64,000 bases of DNA. Origin: Leptobrachium leishanense. Lineage: Eukaryota > Chordata > Amphibia > Anura > Megophryidae. How positions within the stretch are numbered: the first letter of the stretch is position 1; the number at the start of each line of letters is the position of its first letter. Position numbers and translations under genes: made by a program. Of the stretch, positions 1 through 10,899 are shown piece after piece. Under the pieces are notes generated by a model. That model did not search any database, was not told the DNA's origin, and worked only from the letters and a program-made list of their open reading frames with translations. The stretch covers positions 16,380,952 through 16,444,951 of the forward strand of contig CM019065.1 in NCBI GenBank assembly GCA_009667805.1. Reading direction: 5' to 3'.

Positions 1-605
1 GTATGTATCAGTATGATACCCTCATTGTAATGGTATGTATCAGTATGATACCCTCATTGTAATGGTATGTATCAGTAAGACACCCTCACTGTAATGGTAT
101 GTATCAGTATGACACCATCACAGTGAGTGTGTCTTACTGATACATACCCTCACTGTGATGGTATGTATCAGTATGATACCCTCATTGTAATGGTATGTAT
201 CAGTATGAAACCCTCATTGTAATGGTATGTATCATTATGAAACCCTCACTGTAATGGTATGTATCAGTATGAGACCCTCACTGTAATGGTATGTATCAGT
301 ATGACACCCTCATTGTAATGGTATGTATCAGTATGAGACCCTCACTGTAATGGTATGTATCAGTATGACACCCTCATTGTAATGGTATGTATCATTATGA
401 AACCCTCACTGTAATGGTATGTATCAGTATGAGACCCTCACTGTAATGGTATGTATCAGTATGACACCCTCATTGTAATGGTATGTATCAGTATGAGACC
501 CTCACTGTAATGGTATGTATCAGTATGAGACCCTCATTGTAATGGTATGTATCAGTATGAGACCCTCACTGTAATGGTATGTATCAGTATGAGACCCTCA
601 TTGTA
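1..605. repeat. 32-bp minisatellite array
   Basis: About 19 tandem copies of a 32-bp unit that starts gtatgtatcagtatga and ends ctgtaatg. Copies differ mainly at a few positions (attgtaatg or actgtaatg; gata, gaca, gaga or gaaa). A short inverted stretch lies near 115-160, so the array is not purely head-to-tail. The array touches the window edge, so its true length is unknown. No gene is seen. Confidence 0.95.
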
Positions 606-1089
606 AGAGAGGGGGATGGGCAAAGTCAGCGCTTCCTTCTGGTTATTCCTTCATTAGATGGAAAACAATTCGATAGGCCTTCAGCGTTGGTCTGAGTTGC
701 GAGAGTGCCTCCAAGAGAAAAAATTCATACAAAGCCTAGAGCTTAACATGCATGCATATGATGAAAATGAAAGAGTTTCACTCACATGATTCAGTGTCCT
801 CAGTCAGACACTCGATATGCAGGCCACTGGCAGCTTGGGTAGGGAATGGCATTCCCTACCCAAGCTGCCAGCGGCCTGCATATCGAGTGTCTGAGGACAC
901 GGAATCATGTGAGTGAAACTCTTTCATTTTCATCATATGCATGCATGTTAAGCTCTAGGCTTTGTATGAATTTTTTCTCTTGGAGGCACTCTCGCAACTC
1001 AGACCAACGCTGAAGGCCTATCGAATTGTTTTCCATCTAATGAAGGAATAACCAGAAGGAAGCGCTGACTTTGCTCATAATCCCCCTCT
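606..1089. repeat. Near-perfect inverted repeat (palindrome), arms about 240 bp
   Basis: The two arms are reverse complements around base 849, where gggaatg and cattccc are separated by one g. The arms stay matched outward for about 240 bp, with a 3-bp indel near 810/885 and a few substitutions near the outer ends. The pairing continues into the flanking minisatellite, which changes orientation here. No transposase or known terminal motif is visible. It could be a fold-back element, an inverted duplication or an assembly artefact. Confidence 0.9.
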
Positions 1090-1310
1090 CATACTGATAC
1101 ATACAATTACAATGAGGGTCTCATACTGATACATACCATTACAATGAGGCTCTCATATTGATACATACCATTGCAGTGAGGATCTCATACTGATACATAC
1201 CCTCATTTTAATGGTATGTATCAGAATGAGACCCTCATTGTAATGGTATGTATCAGTAAGAGACACTCACTGTAATGGCATATATCAGTAAGAGACCCCC
1301 CCTCCCCTGA
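1090..1310. repeat. Same 32-bp minisatellite, inverted then direct
   Basis: Units run in reverse orientation (atactgatacataccattacaatgag) to about 1205 and then return to the forward orientation. The switch mirrors the palindrome at 606-1089, so the repeat and the palindrome were probably rearranged together. Confidence 0.85.
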
Positions 1311-1892
1311 GACTTTGAGTGGTTTGGGATATACCACTACTTGTGAGCATTACCAGCTGCTGTATTCTGCTCACCTTATTGAATTACACAATCCGCACCA
1401 CAGCTCTGCACTTATGCACTTATTACGATACAAATGGACTGATTTTAACTTCTATTTTATGCGCACAATCTCATGTTTTTTGTGACTTTTGCACAGTGAA
1501 TTTTGACAGAATTTATCATTATCCATAGAATCAACTACTTTAGTTGCGCTATCACTTGCTAAACACTGCACAGATGCACTTTTAAATGAACCGGTTTATG
1601 CTGCACATATTTTGCTAAATCAGCTTGCAAGTTTTGCACCATTTGCACATATAAGATTGCAAGTGGATACACTTAATGTTATGTATTGCTGCTACCTAAC
1701 ACTGCTGCTATAACTAATTTTACAGGGATTGTTTATGACATTTGTTGTTTTACCATTTCTACATATTGCACTTTATGCAACTTCGTTTGCTGCTTGATAC
1801 TACTGTGTTTTATCACTGCTGCCAGAAATAGCATTCCCTCACTCATAAAGAAACACCAGGTGGCGCCATAAGTACAGACTTTCCCTTTCTTT
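1311..1892. other. AT-rich interlude, nothing recognised
   Basis: This is AT-rich single-copy-looking DNA between two blocks of the 32-bp minisatellite. Short open frames occur but none resembles a protein family. It lies upstream of the TNFSF12 exons, so it is probably intronic. Confidence 0.5.
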
Positions 1893-2060
1893 ACTATGTA
1901 TCAGTATGAGACCCTCATTGTAAGAGACCCTCACTGTAATGGCATGTATCAGTAAGAGTCCCTCGTTGTAATGGTATCTTACTGATATATATACCATTAC
2001 AAATGAGGGTCTCTTACTGATACATTCCATTACAATGAGGTTATCTTATTGATAAGGCTT
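1893..2060. repeat. Degenerate copies of the 32-bp minisatellite
   Basis: About five units of the same family as 1-605, in both orientations, more diverged than the main array. Confidence 0.8.
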
Positions 2061-2224
2061 CTGGGAAAATATTACTTCCATTTCAAACTTTTGTTTTTAC
2101 AGTAAGAAGTAAAAAAAACAAAGGGAACCGAAAAACTGCACTAGTGTCTGCAGCGCATTATGAAGGTAAAGTAAGGAGAAAACGTTAAGTACTTCATCCT
2201 GTTACTACTTATAAACCTGAAACT

Positions 2225-2897
2225 GAGCTCAGTACCTAGGGTGGCTCCCTCTCTACCCAGTACCCAGGCTTCCTCTCTCCTGAAGGGTTATGATTCTGCC
2301 TCAATCCAATCTAGTTGGAACTCACTGAGGGTGAAGACTAAAAACTTAAACTACTTTATTTTGGGTTTACAATGGGACATCACACACAGTGGATGGACAG
2401 TCCAACAAATGTAAAACACACCCTGACATTAACATTCTGAATAAACACACACACCCTGTTGAAACAAAAGAAAGAACTCCCCTCACCAGGATGACCGGAA
2501 GAAAGCTGGGGCTCCGGGACTGGCTTTTATAAATTCCTTGGGGAGGTGGCAACCTAGCTCTTGGGGGATAGATGGGAGCATGGGGAAACCTTTAGGACAA
2601 TAACACAATAATACATTAGGGAAACAGCACAGCAAATACAACACAACACTCTACACTGACTACATCAGGGAATAATACAACACATCTCCCAAGGTAAGAC
2701 ACAGACATCACGGAATAGGGCACAGAACAAGGAGACCCTATACCTATAAGGTGCACAAAGTGACTTTGACATAAGGAATGCTGGAGAACAATATAAAACA
2801 ACAGAACCACCAAAACCCACAGTCCCCCACCTCACAAAAGTAATTTCAGGTCCAGGTGCCGAGAGTACTAAGTGACTACTGTCACCCATTTACGACA
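2225..2897 (-). mobile_element. LTR-like sequence on the minus strand
   Basis: Read on the minus strand this stretch has a TATA-type box (tttataaaag near 2525-2534) and then, about 170 bp downstream, an aataaa signal near 2357, which is the order expected in a retroelement LTR. A possible TGT start lies near 2897. No internal coding region, paired LTR or target duplication was found. It may be a solo LTR or another promoter-bearing repeat. Confidence 0.4.
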
Positions 2898-2903
2898 CAT
2901 ACC

Positions 2904-3205
2904 CTCTCTATAACTCCTCCTATTACTCAAAAAAACCTCCTAAAACTTCTCCCAATAACTCCTTGTATTACTCTGTATAACCTCCCTATAACCCCCTCCT
3001 AATACTCTATATAACCTCCCTATAACCCCTCCTATTACTCCATATAACCTCCCTATAACCCCTCCTATTACTCCATATAACCACCTATAACCCCTATTAC
3101 TCCATATAACCTCCCTATAATCCCTATTACTCCATATAACCTCCCTATAACCCCTGCTATTACTCCATATAACCTCCCTATAAAACCTCCTATTACACCT
3201 CCCCA
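2904..3205. repeat. 33-bp minisatellite
   Basis: About nine imperfect units built from tattactccatataacctc plus ctataacccctcc. Some units have lost the last cytosine-rich segment. Short minus-strand open frames across it are by-products of the repeat. Confidence 0.9.
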
Positions 3206-3229
3206 TGTATTATTTTTTTGGGGGGTGTT

Positions 3230-3790
3230 ATGGGGAGTGTGACAGAACACGGTGTCACTGTGCGACTTGAGGGGGCTGTGCACTGGCTTCCTGCCCAGAG
3301 ACTATGGCCCGTGAAAGAGACTATTGGGGGAACTGGTGGGCCTTTTAAATATATTTGGTTTTCATGATTTTATATATCTGCCAGTTAACTAAATATTTCT
3401 GATGTCTGTGTGTTATTCCCTTGTGTATCTATTGTATAGTCTCTTGTTGCGTATTTTGCGTACATTCCCTCAATTATCTAACCCTTCCCTGTATAGTGTA
3501 GATCTCTGTATTAGTACCTGCTCTCGCTATTGTGAGTTCTAAGAAATTCCTTTTGTTTACCCGTCTTTCTCCTTCCCCCATTCTCCATTGTTTGAAGGTC
3601 CTGTGTAGTTATCTGATCTGTGCATCTATCTGCTTGATTGTATGCAAATGAGGTTGGTGGTTGAGTGTATCTCTGTGCCTGTGAAATAAACAGTTCTATT
3701 CTGACCAAGCTTGAAGTCACGATTCGTGATTTGGGGTACCAGGAATCTTCTGCCCACTGTGCCAAGGAAAGGCTTCAGGTCTACAGCTTC
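3230..3790 (+). mobile_element. LTR-like sequence on the plus strand
   Basis: Non-coding sequence with a TATA-like segment near 3345, and an aataaa signal near 3686 followed by a region that could be U5. There is no coding relic and no second copy in the window. A solo LTR is the best guess from composition and signal order only. Confidence 0.35.
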
Positions 3791-4000
3791 GGCTTATTTC
3801 TGGGGGTACTAGCCAGGCTCTCTACATGGCCTTAAGTTGCGGCTAAGGTACTAGAGAAAGGTGTGAGAGTTACAAGGAGAAACTGGGTGTCCAGCGAGGA
3901 AGCAGCATTTGGCAGATGTGACCCTGTCCGGGCAAAGATCTGTTACAGGGAGTGTTCCTGTAAATGAAATATATGATCAACATGTTCTTTGTTTTTGCAG

Positions 4001-4033
4001 TGAAATTATCCAGGGAGTTACAGATGAATGCAG
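4001..4033 (+). CDS. TNFSF12: TNFSF12 (TWEAK), short internal exon (likely)
   Basis: A 33-nt segment with a strong acceptor (gtttttgcag before 4001) and donor (gcag then gtacgt after 4033). In the frame that starts with the second base it reads EIIQGVTDEC. If the upstream exon ends in TA, the first base completes a Tyr codon, giving the YE seen at the start of the TWEAK receptor-binding domain. That frame joins the next exon only through its downstream acceptor. In the alternative frame it would read KLSRELQMNA and join the upstream acceptor. The exon is inferred from splice signals and spacing. Earlier exons (cytoplasmic tail, membrane anchor, furin site) lie beyond the window start. Confidence 0.6.
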
Positions 4034-4107
4034 GTACGTAACATTCAATCTATGACTCATTCCCTGCACGAAAAAAACAGACATTAATGTCCACTTATTG
4101 CAGACAG

Positions 4108-4228
4108 AAACGGTACCGTCCGTAACTGGGTTGAGGTTCCCCTGAATGCGAGCAGCCCTGTCCACTACGACAGCAGAAGAGGAGAGTTCATTGTGGATCA
4201 CAGAGGACTGTATTACCTGTATTGCCAG
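4108..4228 (+). CDS. TNFSF12: TNFSF12 (TWEAK), penultimate coding exon
   Basis: It encodes 40 residues of the TNF-homology domain after a split first codon, including NGTVRNW, the N-glycosylation sequon NAS in LNASSP, and the strand GEFIVDHRGLYYLYCQ, which is diagnostic for TWEAK. It ends in phase 0 at a consensus donor (ccag then gtaag). TWEAK is a type II membrane cytokine cleaved to a secreted trimer that binds Fn14 (TNFRSF12A). Two acceptors lie 4 nt apart: cag ending at 4103 and acag ending at 4107. I chose 4108 because it keeps the frame of the YE-type upstream exon; 4104 would fit the alternative reading. The family call is firm; the exact first base is not. Confidence 0.9.
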
Positions 4229-4739
4229 GTAAGATGGGTGAGGGGTGCCATCTATTGCCCATCTCTAACCCTAACCCTAAAACAAGCCCCAATAGTAACT
4301 CTAACCCTGTTTCACATCAGCGGTCACACAATAGGCAACTCTTTTATAAAAGATTCACTTAATGAAAACTGATGGACTCTGCTTATGGTTTATTAAAGGG
4401 ATACGCTACTCGTCCTGACCGCAATAGCATTGTGCGGTCTCTGAGCACCACCCTCCTCCCTAGTGATAACAGTATCTGTCCAGCACAATCAGAGGGGAGG
4501 ATAAACGAATACAACAACTCTAAGAACTGTAACATAGAAATACGATTTAAACAAATCCATCATATACAGCATGGCAATGCCCAAATGCTCGATGAATAGT
4601 CTTTGCCATAATTACCTGTTGTCTGTGGGCATGAAGCTGGCATACGCTCTTCTCCAAAGGACACAAAGTCTATATATAGTGTGGGCAATGCTGTGAGCAC
4701 CTGGAATCAAAGTCTTTCAAAAGGTGGCGCAGGCTTCCG
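4229..4739. other. TNFSF12 last intron, proximal part
   Basis: Intron sequence after the donor at 4229. It contains two tandem ccctaa units at about 4267-4279, too few to be more than a chance telomere-like motif. No other gene signal is seen. Confidence 0.6.
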
Positions 4740-5190
4740 TCACAGAAAGTATCGGGGATCTTCTGGGTGGAGGAGAGCATGAGGAATCTGCTGGGAGGAG
4801 AAATGTATCTGGGACCTGCTGGGAGGAGAAAAGTATTGAGGACCTTCTGGGAGGAGGAGAGTATGAGGGACCTGCTGGGAGGAGGAGAGTATGAGTGACC
4901 TGCTGGGAGGAGGAGAGTATGAGTGACCTGCTGGGAGGAGGAGAGTATGAGTGACCTGCTGGGAGGAGGAGAGTATGAGTGACCTGCTGGGAGGAGGAGA
5001 GTATGAGGGACCTGCTGGGAGGAGGAGAGTATGAGTGACCTGCTGGGAGGAGGAGAGTATGAGTGACCTGCTGGGAGGAGGAGAGTATGAGTGACCTGCT
5101 GGGAAGAGGAGAGTATTGGGGACCTTTAGGGAGGAGGAGAGTATAAGGAACCTGCTGGGAGGAGGAGAGTATGAGGGACCTGTTGGGAGT
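4740..5190. repeat. 28-bp purine-rich minisatellite in the TNFSF12 intron
   Basis: About 16 copies of a 28-bp unit, gacctgctgggaggaggaga plus gtatgagt, nearly all purine plus ctg. Edge copies are more diverged. It sits inside the last intron. Two long minus-strand open frames across it are repeat by-products. Confidence 0.93.
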
Positions 5191-5895
5191 AGAAAAGTCC
5201 ACAGCACATTATATGAGCACCCTGCTCGGTACGAATGTTGTTAGTTTGACTTCTCTGTTCATTCTCGAATAAGCGACTCCAAGGTCACGCGTGTAACACA
5301 TCTGTCAATATCGTTTCCTTGCCGGACCGTGTTCTCCGCAGGCAGATTCTGGTGCCTTCCTCCAGTCCTCAGACAAAGTTTAATGCCCGGGACACAGAGC
5401 CTGCTAGTATCCGCCAGAAATAAGACAAGGCTGTAGATTAGGAGGGATCAGGGTCAGAATGGAACTCTATTGGGGACAGGCACACATATTTATGCGTTCA
5501 AACATGTGTTATTTACATACACAAAAACCTCCTCTAGAAAATGTTAAGAGACATAATTAGACTAGGACAGATAATGGAATTAACATTGTGTAACATTCCT
5601 AGGTGAGACAGGACAATGACAAAGGTTAACCGTAAATAGATTGCAGTCTAAAACAGCAGATAATGGGCAGTGTTTGCCTGACAAAGCAGATTAACAAACT
5701 ACTCAAATATAAACAGATATTACCACCTTCGTGACCGAGGCCTGCTGGAAGGCTAAACCTATCAGCAGATAACACATACTGTACACATGGACCATAAGGA
5801 TGGACAATATAACATTATTCATGCATAACTCAGATTACATAAACACTCTGCACACAAGAGAGGGCAAGGAAATATAGAACAGACACCATCAAATC
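5191..5895. other. TNFSF12 last intron, middle part
   Basis: No coding similarity or clear repeat structure was recognised. The sequence may belong to an old dispersed element but nothing identifies it. Confidence 0.5.
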
Positions 5896-6172
5896 TTCCC
5901 CCAGTCTTAAGTCACTCAAGAGCTCCTTACTAACATACCTCAATACAGAATGCACCTGTAAACATGTAACCTAGTGACTATATTTCCTACATATTTATTT
6001 TCTGTTAATCTGTATATTTGTGTTGTTTTTTAATATCTTGCATTGTATTACTTTGTGTTTCTGTAACTGTAACACTTCAATGTTCTTGAACCCAGGACAT
6101 ACTGAAAACGAGAGAAATCTCAATGTATCCTTCCTGGTAAAATCCTTTATAAATAAATAAATAAATAAATAA
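5896..6172 (+). mobile_element. L2-type LINE 3' end, 5'-truncated
   Basis: It begins with the last codons of a LINE ORF (SLLTYLNTECTCKHVT then stop near 5972), followed by a 3' UTR, the signature gaacccaggacatac, and ends in a taaa/aata tail. The same C-terminal peptide and tail occur on the minus strand at 44036-44590, so this is one family. It lies in sense orientation inside the TNFSF12 intron. Confidence 0.8.
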
Positions 6173-6749
6173 CATCAGGCCTGCACCTCCCAAATAGATC
6201 TCCAGGTCCATGCACCCAAAATCCAAAGTGACGCACGTCTCAACACATAATTCAGGTCAGGAGAGTTTCTTCCAACCATAACATGCAAGTAGCTTAAGTA
6301 TGCAGGTGCATGGCAGGAATAAATACAAAGAGATAACCCCTCTGGTGACCTTATCATTTACAGCACTGTACAATAGACAGGAGAGAATTTAGACCTGAAG
6401 AACAGTTTGTGGATCAAGAAGATATCTGTGCTGTGGTTTTAGAGCTACAAAGAGTAGTTTTGCAGGATAACTGAAATTTGGTTCATATGCGGGCAGGATG
6501 TTCCCCTTCTTCTGAATCACCAGTCATAACAGTGATAGGAGTGGTCGGATCCAATGGACAGGGAGTCTAAAGTTAAAGGATCAAGGAGAGCTGCCATGTC
6601 TTGATTAGAGGAGCACAGGCCATCAAGAGTTCTAGATGCTCACCACCAGCTGCCCTTGGTCCATATCAAGCTGTTATTTATTATAAATACAGATATCTGT
6701 GAATTTATCTGCTGATTGGTTGTCTTGTATCTTTTTTCATTTTCCTCAG
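6173..6749. other. TNFSF12 last intron, distal part
   Basis: Unremarkable sequence ending in a polypyrimidine tract and acceptor (tttttcattttcctcag) just before the terminal exon. Confidence 0.6.
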
Positions 6750-6998
6750 GTCCAATTTATAGACCGCATCGTCTATATCAAACTAGATCTCCTTCTGGAT
6801 GGCGCCTTGATTTTCCGTTGCTTGCAGGAGTTCTCTGCGACCGCCGCCAGCATCCGGGGACCGGAGAGGAAAACGTGTGGCGTCTCTGGGCTCCTCACCC
6901 TGCGCCCCGGCTCCTCCCTCCAAATCCGGACACTCCCTGAAGTTGGCATAAGGGCTGAGCATTTCCTAACCTACTTTGGCCTTTTCCAAGTCCACTGA
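6750..6998 (+). CDS. TNFSF12: TNFSF12 (TWEAK), terminal coding exon
   Basis: This exon encodes 82 residues plus stop and starts in phase 0 after tttcctcag. It carries the strongest family marks in the window: KLDLLLDG, the block EFSATAAS, PGSSLQIRTLP and the C-terminal FLTYFGLFQVH. Two cysteines, in FRCLQ and KTCGV, match the conserved disulfide pair of the TWEAK domain. The stop at 6996-6998 falls where TWEAK normally ends, so the C-terminus is intact. Together with 4108-4228 it covers most of the receptor-binding jelly roll, and there is no sign of decay. Confidence 0.96.
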   Translation, partial: VQFIDRIVYIKLDLLLDGALIFRCLQEFSATAASIRGPERKTCGVSGLLTLRPGSSLQIRTLPEVGIRAEHFLTYFGLFQVH

Positions 6999-7602
6999 GT
7001 CTACGCGTTCTGGAGGAAACCCCACACGAAGGGGATGGGAGTGGCCAGTAGGGGGCTGCTCCCAACGTGAACTACTGTATATTAGGTCTGGAGTACTTCG
7101 CCAGAATTCACTGCAAATCCAGGAACCCAGACACCACTGGGAGGAACTACAAGACCCAGAACGCACTGCAGAATCTGAAAAGAGAGCTACAATATCTCCA
7201 AACACACATGACGCAAAATGCATTTGGGGGGAAAACCCAGAAACTGCACTGCTCTGGCCAATCCTGCAGAATCTAGAACACCTTCCTGTTCTAGAGTATG
7301 TAGACGCAAACGTTGCTAATGGTTCAGAGAGCATCTAAAACTAAATATACACGTTCCAAAAATTCACTGAAATTCACTTCGCACAGTGCTAGGAGTATAA
7401 GATCCACAATCAGTAGGTTCCCAAATCCAGACTCAGAAAGACATGTTCATTTGTAGATTAAGGGGACAGTACAGGGAGAATTGTGCTTCAAGATCAAAAC
7501 CATTAGGAGAAACAAACAGAGGGCTTCAGAACTTCTAGAATGTAGGAGACAAGAAGAGGAAATCGATCTCTATGCATTTAAAATCCAGAAGCAATGAAAG
7601 AG

Positions 7603-7828
7603 TAGACATGTGCGCTTCGTTTCATCCGAATACGTTCGAAAATCCGCCATTTTTTCATTTTCGGAAGCAGTTCCGAAAGCGATACTCGGCCATCCGAGAT
7701 CTCGAATCGGTCCGAAAGAACGAATCGATACCGATCCAAAACTAAAGGGAAATCGATTTGAAATGATCCAAAATGAAAATTCACAGAACGAAAAGATCCG
7801 AAACGAAAAATACCGGCGTGCACAGGTC
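7603..7828. mobile_element. MITE-like element, gacatgtgc / gcacaggtc ends
   Basis: A roughly 225-bp block with imperfect inverted ends (gacatgtgcgcttcg at the left, cgtgcacaggtc at the right) and an interior full of cgaa/ttcg words. This composition suits hAT-type non-autonomous elements. No clean target duplication could be read. Confidence 0.45.
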
Positions 7829-8574
7829 AATGAAATAGTGACATGATGGATTTGCAGGATTCATTCAGAACCCGAAAACAGCCGTAAGAGCTCTGGAAAC
7901 TGGGAAAATCCAGTTTAATGGATGGGTATAGAAATGCAATGGAAACAAAGGCCTAGAAGGACATCACAGCTTCAGATCCAGAAGCAATGGGCTATCGAGA
8001 TCAGAAGCAAGATTCCAGAGCCTTCATGGATAACCAAGGTGGGTGCACGAGCCTGCATTACAAATCCAGATTTTTTTTTATTAAAAATGGAGTATGGGCT
8101 GTTCATAATGAAGCAGGGATATCTGTTCCAGATCAGATCATCGAACGATCCTACAGGCTCCAGAATAGCCTGGAAACCCAGAACCTGTAAAGGTTATTGT
8201 GAATCCAGAAATGAATTCTGGATCATAGATCAATGTCGAGACGCGAATATAGCACGCAGAACGGATTACAGATCCACAGCAGATACACGAGACAACAGAA
8301 CAAACATGCTCCGAAAATTCAGTACAAATATATCAATATATATTAAAGATCCAGAATCAAGACTATAGGAGATATAGTTCTGTTGTGCTGTAGTTGCAGA
8401 TGAGTAAAGAGGATTATAAAGGTTCCAGACCCGAACACAAAGTCACAACCACTAAATCTGGAGCCAATCATAGGAACTACAACTTCAAGAATGAACATCA
8501 ACTGCAGGATCGGTATGCGACAACACAGGCTCCAGAATAATATAGAAGACTAAAAGCCAAATACATCCTACATA

Positions 8575-9776
8575 CACTCCCCGGCCACTTTATCAGGTAC
8601 ACCTTGCTAGGATCAGGTTAGACCCCCTTTTGCCGTTAGAACTGTCTGCATTCTTCGTGGCATAGATTCCTCAAGGTGTTGGAAACATTCCTTAGATTTT
8701 GTTCCATAGTGACATGATAGCATCACGCAGTTGCTGCAGGTTTCTTGACTGTGTATCCATGATGCAAATATCCCGTTCCATCACATCCCAAAGGTGTTCT
8801 ATTGGATTGAGATCTGGTGACAGTGGAGGCCATTGGAGCACAGTGAACTCATTGTCATGTTCAAGAAACCAGTTTGAGATGATTTGAGCTTTGTGATATG
8901 GTCCATTATCCTGCTGGAAGTAGCCGCCAGAAGATACAGGGTACGCTGTGATCATAAAGGGATGGACATGGTCAGCAACAATACTCAGGTAGGTCGTGGT
9001 GTTAAAAAGATGCTCAGTTGGTACTAAGGGGCCCAAACTGTGCCAAGATAATATCCCCCACACCATTACACAAACACCACCAGCCTGATCCATTGATACA
9101 AGGCAGGATGGATCCATGCTTTCATGTTGTTTATACCAAATTCTGACCCGACCATTTGAATGTCGAAACTGAAATCAAGACTCATCAGACCAGGCAACGT
9201 TTATCCAATCTTCTTTTGTCTGGTTTTGGTGCCTGTGCGAATTGTAGCCTCAGTTTCCTGTTCCTAGCTGACAGGAATGACAGCCGGTGTGGTCTGCTGC
9301 TGCTGTAGCCCATCTGCTTCAAGGTTGGACGTGTTGTGCGTTCAGAGATGGTATTCTGCAGATCTTGGTTGCATTGAGTGGTTATTTGAGTTACTGTTGC
9401 CTTTCTATCCTCTGGAACCAGTCTGTCCATTCTCCTCTGACTTCATTAAGGCATTTTCCTTCACACAGCTGCTGCTCACTGGATATTTTCTCTTTTTCGT
9501 ACCATTCTCTGTAAACCCTAGAGATGGTTGTGCGTGAAAATCCCAGTAGATCAGCAGTTTGTGAACTGCTCAGTCTGGCACCAACATCCCATGCCACGTT
9601 CAAAGTCACTTAATTCCCCTTTCTTCCCCATTCTGATGCTTGGATTGAACTTCAGCAAGTCGACTTCACCGCGTCTAGACGCCTAAATGCATTGAGTTGC
9701 TTGTGTGATTGGCTGATTACCAATTTGTGTTAATAAGCAATTGAACAGGTGTACCTAATAAAGTGGCCAGTAAGTG
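8575..9776 (-). mobile_element. Tc1/mariner element with decayed transposase
   Basis: The ends read cactccccggccactttatc and, inverted, cacttactggccactttatt, followed by aggtacacc on each side. A TA precedes the left end. The minus strand carries a Tc1-type transposase in at least three pieces: a helix-turn-helix part near 9609-9391, a middle part at 9430-9185, and a catalytic part at 9117-8692 with QQDNGPYH and PDLNPIEHLWD. Frameshifts separate the pieces, so it cannot encode an intact enzyme. It interrupts the probable TNFSF12 3' UTR. A truncated relative is at 56304. Confidence 0.93.
8692..9609 (-). pseudogene. Tc1 transposase pseudogene
   Basis: Tc1-family transposase relic inside the element at 8575-9776. 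The N-terminal paired-type DNA-binding part includes LLGFSRTTISRVYREW, and the C-terminal DDE core includes an aspartate in QQDNG and the PDLNPIEHLW motif. The pieces are in different frames and have no single open start-to-stop path. Confidence 0.9.
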
Positions 9777-10232
9777 TGTATATATATATATTTTAGAGTA
9801 TAAGGAATAGTGACTACAGACTATCAAATTTACTTAAAGTCCAGGTTCTGCGATGGAAGCGTGCAGTGCAAATCCAGAAAACATGTTTCATAAAATCCAG
9901 AGCAGCAAACAAGGCTCCGGAACGGACTGCAATCATAGATTCAGTAAGACCTCTATGGGCTCTAGAGGGACTACATGAAACAAATAGGACTACAGACTCT
10001 CTGAATGTATTACAGATCCAGAAGCTGAAGAGAAAAAAAAGTCACAATTTCTAGAAGAGACTGTACATCGAGGGGAAAAAAATAAATATCAACAAAAGAT
10101 TGTATTTTACTTCTACCGGATTATTATGTCCACTCTATTTACAGCACGTAGACTAACCTTGACCCTCGTCTGTCACCGTCCTTTGGGGTTTAGAGTGATG
10201 TTTTTGTAAACGCATTATATTGGTCACTCCAT

Positions 10233-10238
10233 AATAAA
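10233..10238 (+). promoter_or_regulatory. Candidate poly(A) signal for TNFSF12
   Basis: An aataaa hexamer followed about 25 bp later by a gt-rich stretch (gagtcggtgtt). It is the first such hexamer I see after the TNFSF12 stop. The role is inferred. Confidence 0.4.
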
Positions 10239-10534
10239 AGTTTGTTCTATACAGGAGTCGGTGTTATCGCCTGGTTACATCACACGCGCATTACTTGTCA
10301 CAGAGTAATATTCAGATTTAGGGGCGAAACAACAAATCAACTAATCGATATCATAGGCCGACCATAAAAAAGCTTTTTTCATACTTTTGGCTGTCTATGG
10401 TATTTTGCATGCTGAATCCGAAAAAGAGCATTAAATTGTCATAGGACGTACCGTTCATTCCCAAAATCCATTTTTACTCTACACCACTTATGTATCGGAA
10501 ATGTTTCAAGAAAGCATCTAGGTACTTAATTTAC

Positions 10535-10881
10535 TTAACCCCCCCCCGATCGTATTCCCGAGGACACTCGTACTTCCATGTTCCTGCGCTCCCTCGCTGA
10601 CTTCCACATTCTCCTCCAGTCGATCGCGGTGTCACACTTCCTGGTTCCCTTCTCGCGAGGAGGGAACAGGAAGTGTGACATCGCGATCGGCTGGAGTGTG
10701 ACTGCGGGGACAGCGAGGGAGCGCAGGACATGTAAGTATCCAGCCCGAGTGTGGCTCGGGGATACCGCTTTCAGTATTGAAAGTTAACCCCTGAGCCACA
10801 CTAATACCGCTAGGGGGCCGGATTAATTATAACGATTCTGACACCTAAAATAAGTCAGAATGGTAACGCCAGGGAGGTTAA
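10535..10881. mobile_element. piggyBac-like MITE with internal hairpin
   Basis: Bounded by TTAA at 10535-10538 and 10878-10881, with short inverted ends (ttaacccccc and, inverted, ttaacctccctgg). The interior holds a long imperfect inverted repeat: cctgcgctccctcgctg near 10584 pairs with cagcgagggagcgcagg near 10710. A second small hairpin, cgagtgtggctcgggg, follows. There is no coding content. Confidence 0.65.
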
Positions 10882-10899
10882 AATTACTTTCATCAAACA

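Larger units (their letters stand above)
6999..10240 (+). other. Probable TNFSF12 3' UTR, interrupted by a MITE and a Tc1
   Basis: After the stop codon I see no aataaa until 10233-10238. The whole stretch could therefore be one roughly 3.2-kb 3' UTR, about 1.2 kb of it a Tc1 element. The non-Tc1 part is unusual: the word tccaga or a close variant recurs roughly every 30-100 bp from 7118 to 8535 and again from 9839 to 10020. Open frames of up to 148 codons here have no family resemblance. Assignment to TNFSF12 is inference from position and the poly(A) signal. Confidence 0.45.

Noticed and set aside
1..605. CRISPR-like regular repeat
   Set aside because: It is a 32-bp tandem repeat with no spacers.
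4267..4279. Interstitial telomere repeat
   Set aside because: Only two exact tandem ccctaa units; too short to distinguish from chance.
4717..5207. Two overlapping minus-strand frames of about 160 codons
   Set aside because: Products of the 28-bp intronic minisatellite, with no start context, composition or family resemblance of a gene.
7610..8368. Possible extra exon or small gene after TNFSF12
   Set aside because: Frames lack splice signals and family resemblance, and part of the stretch is a MITE.
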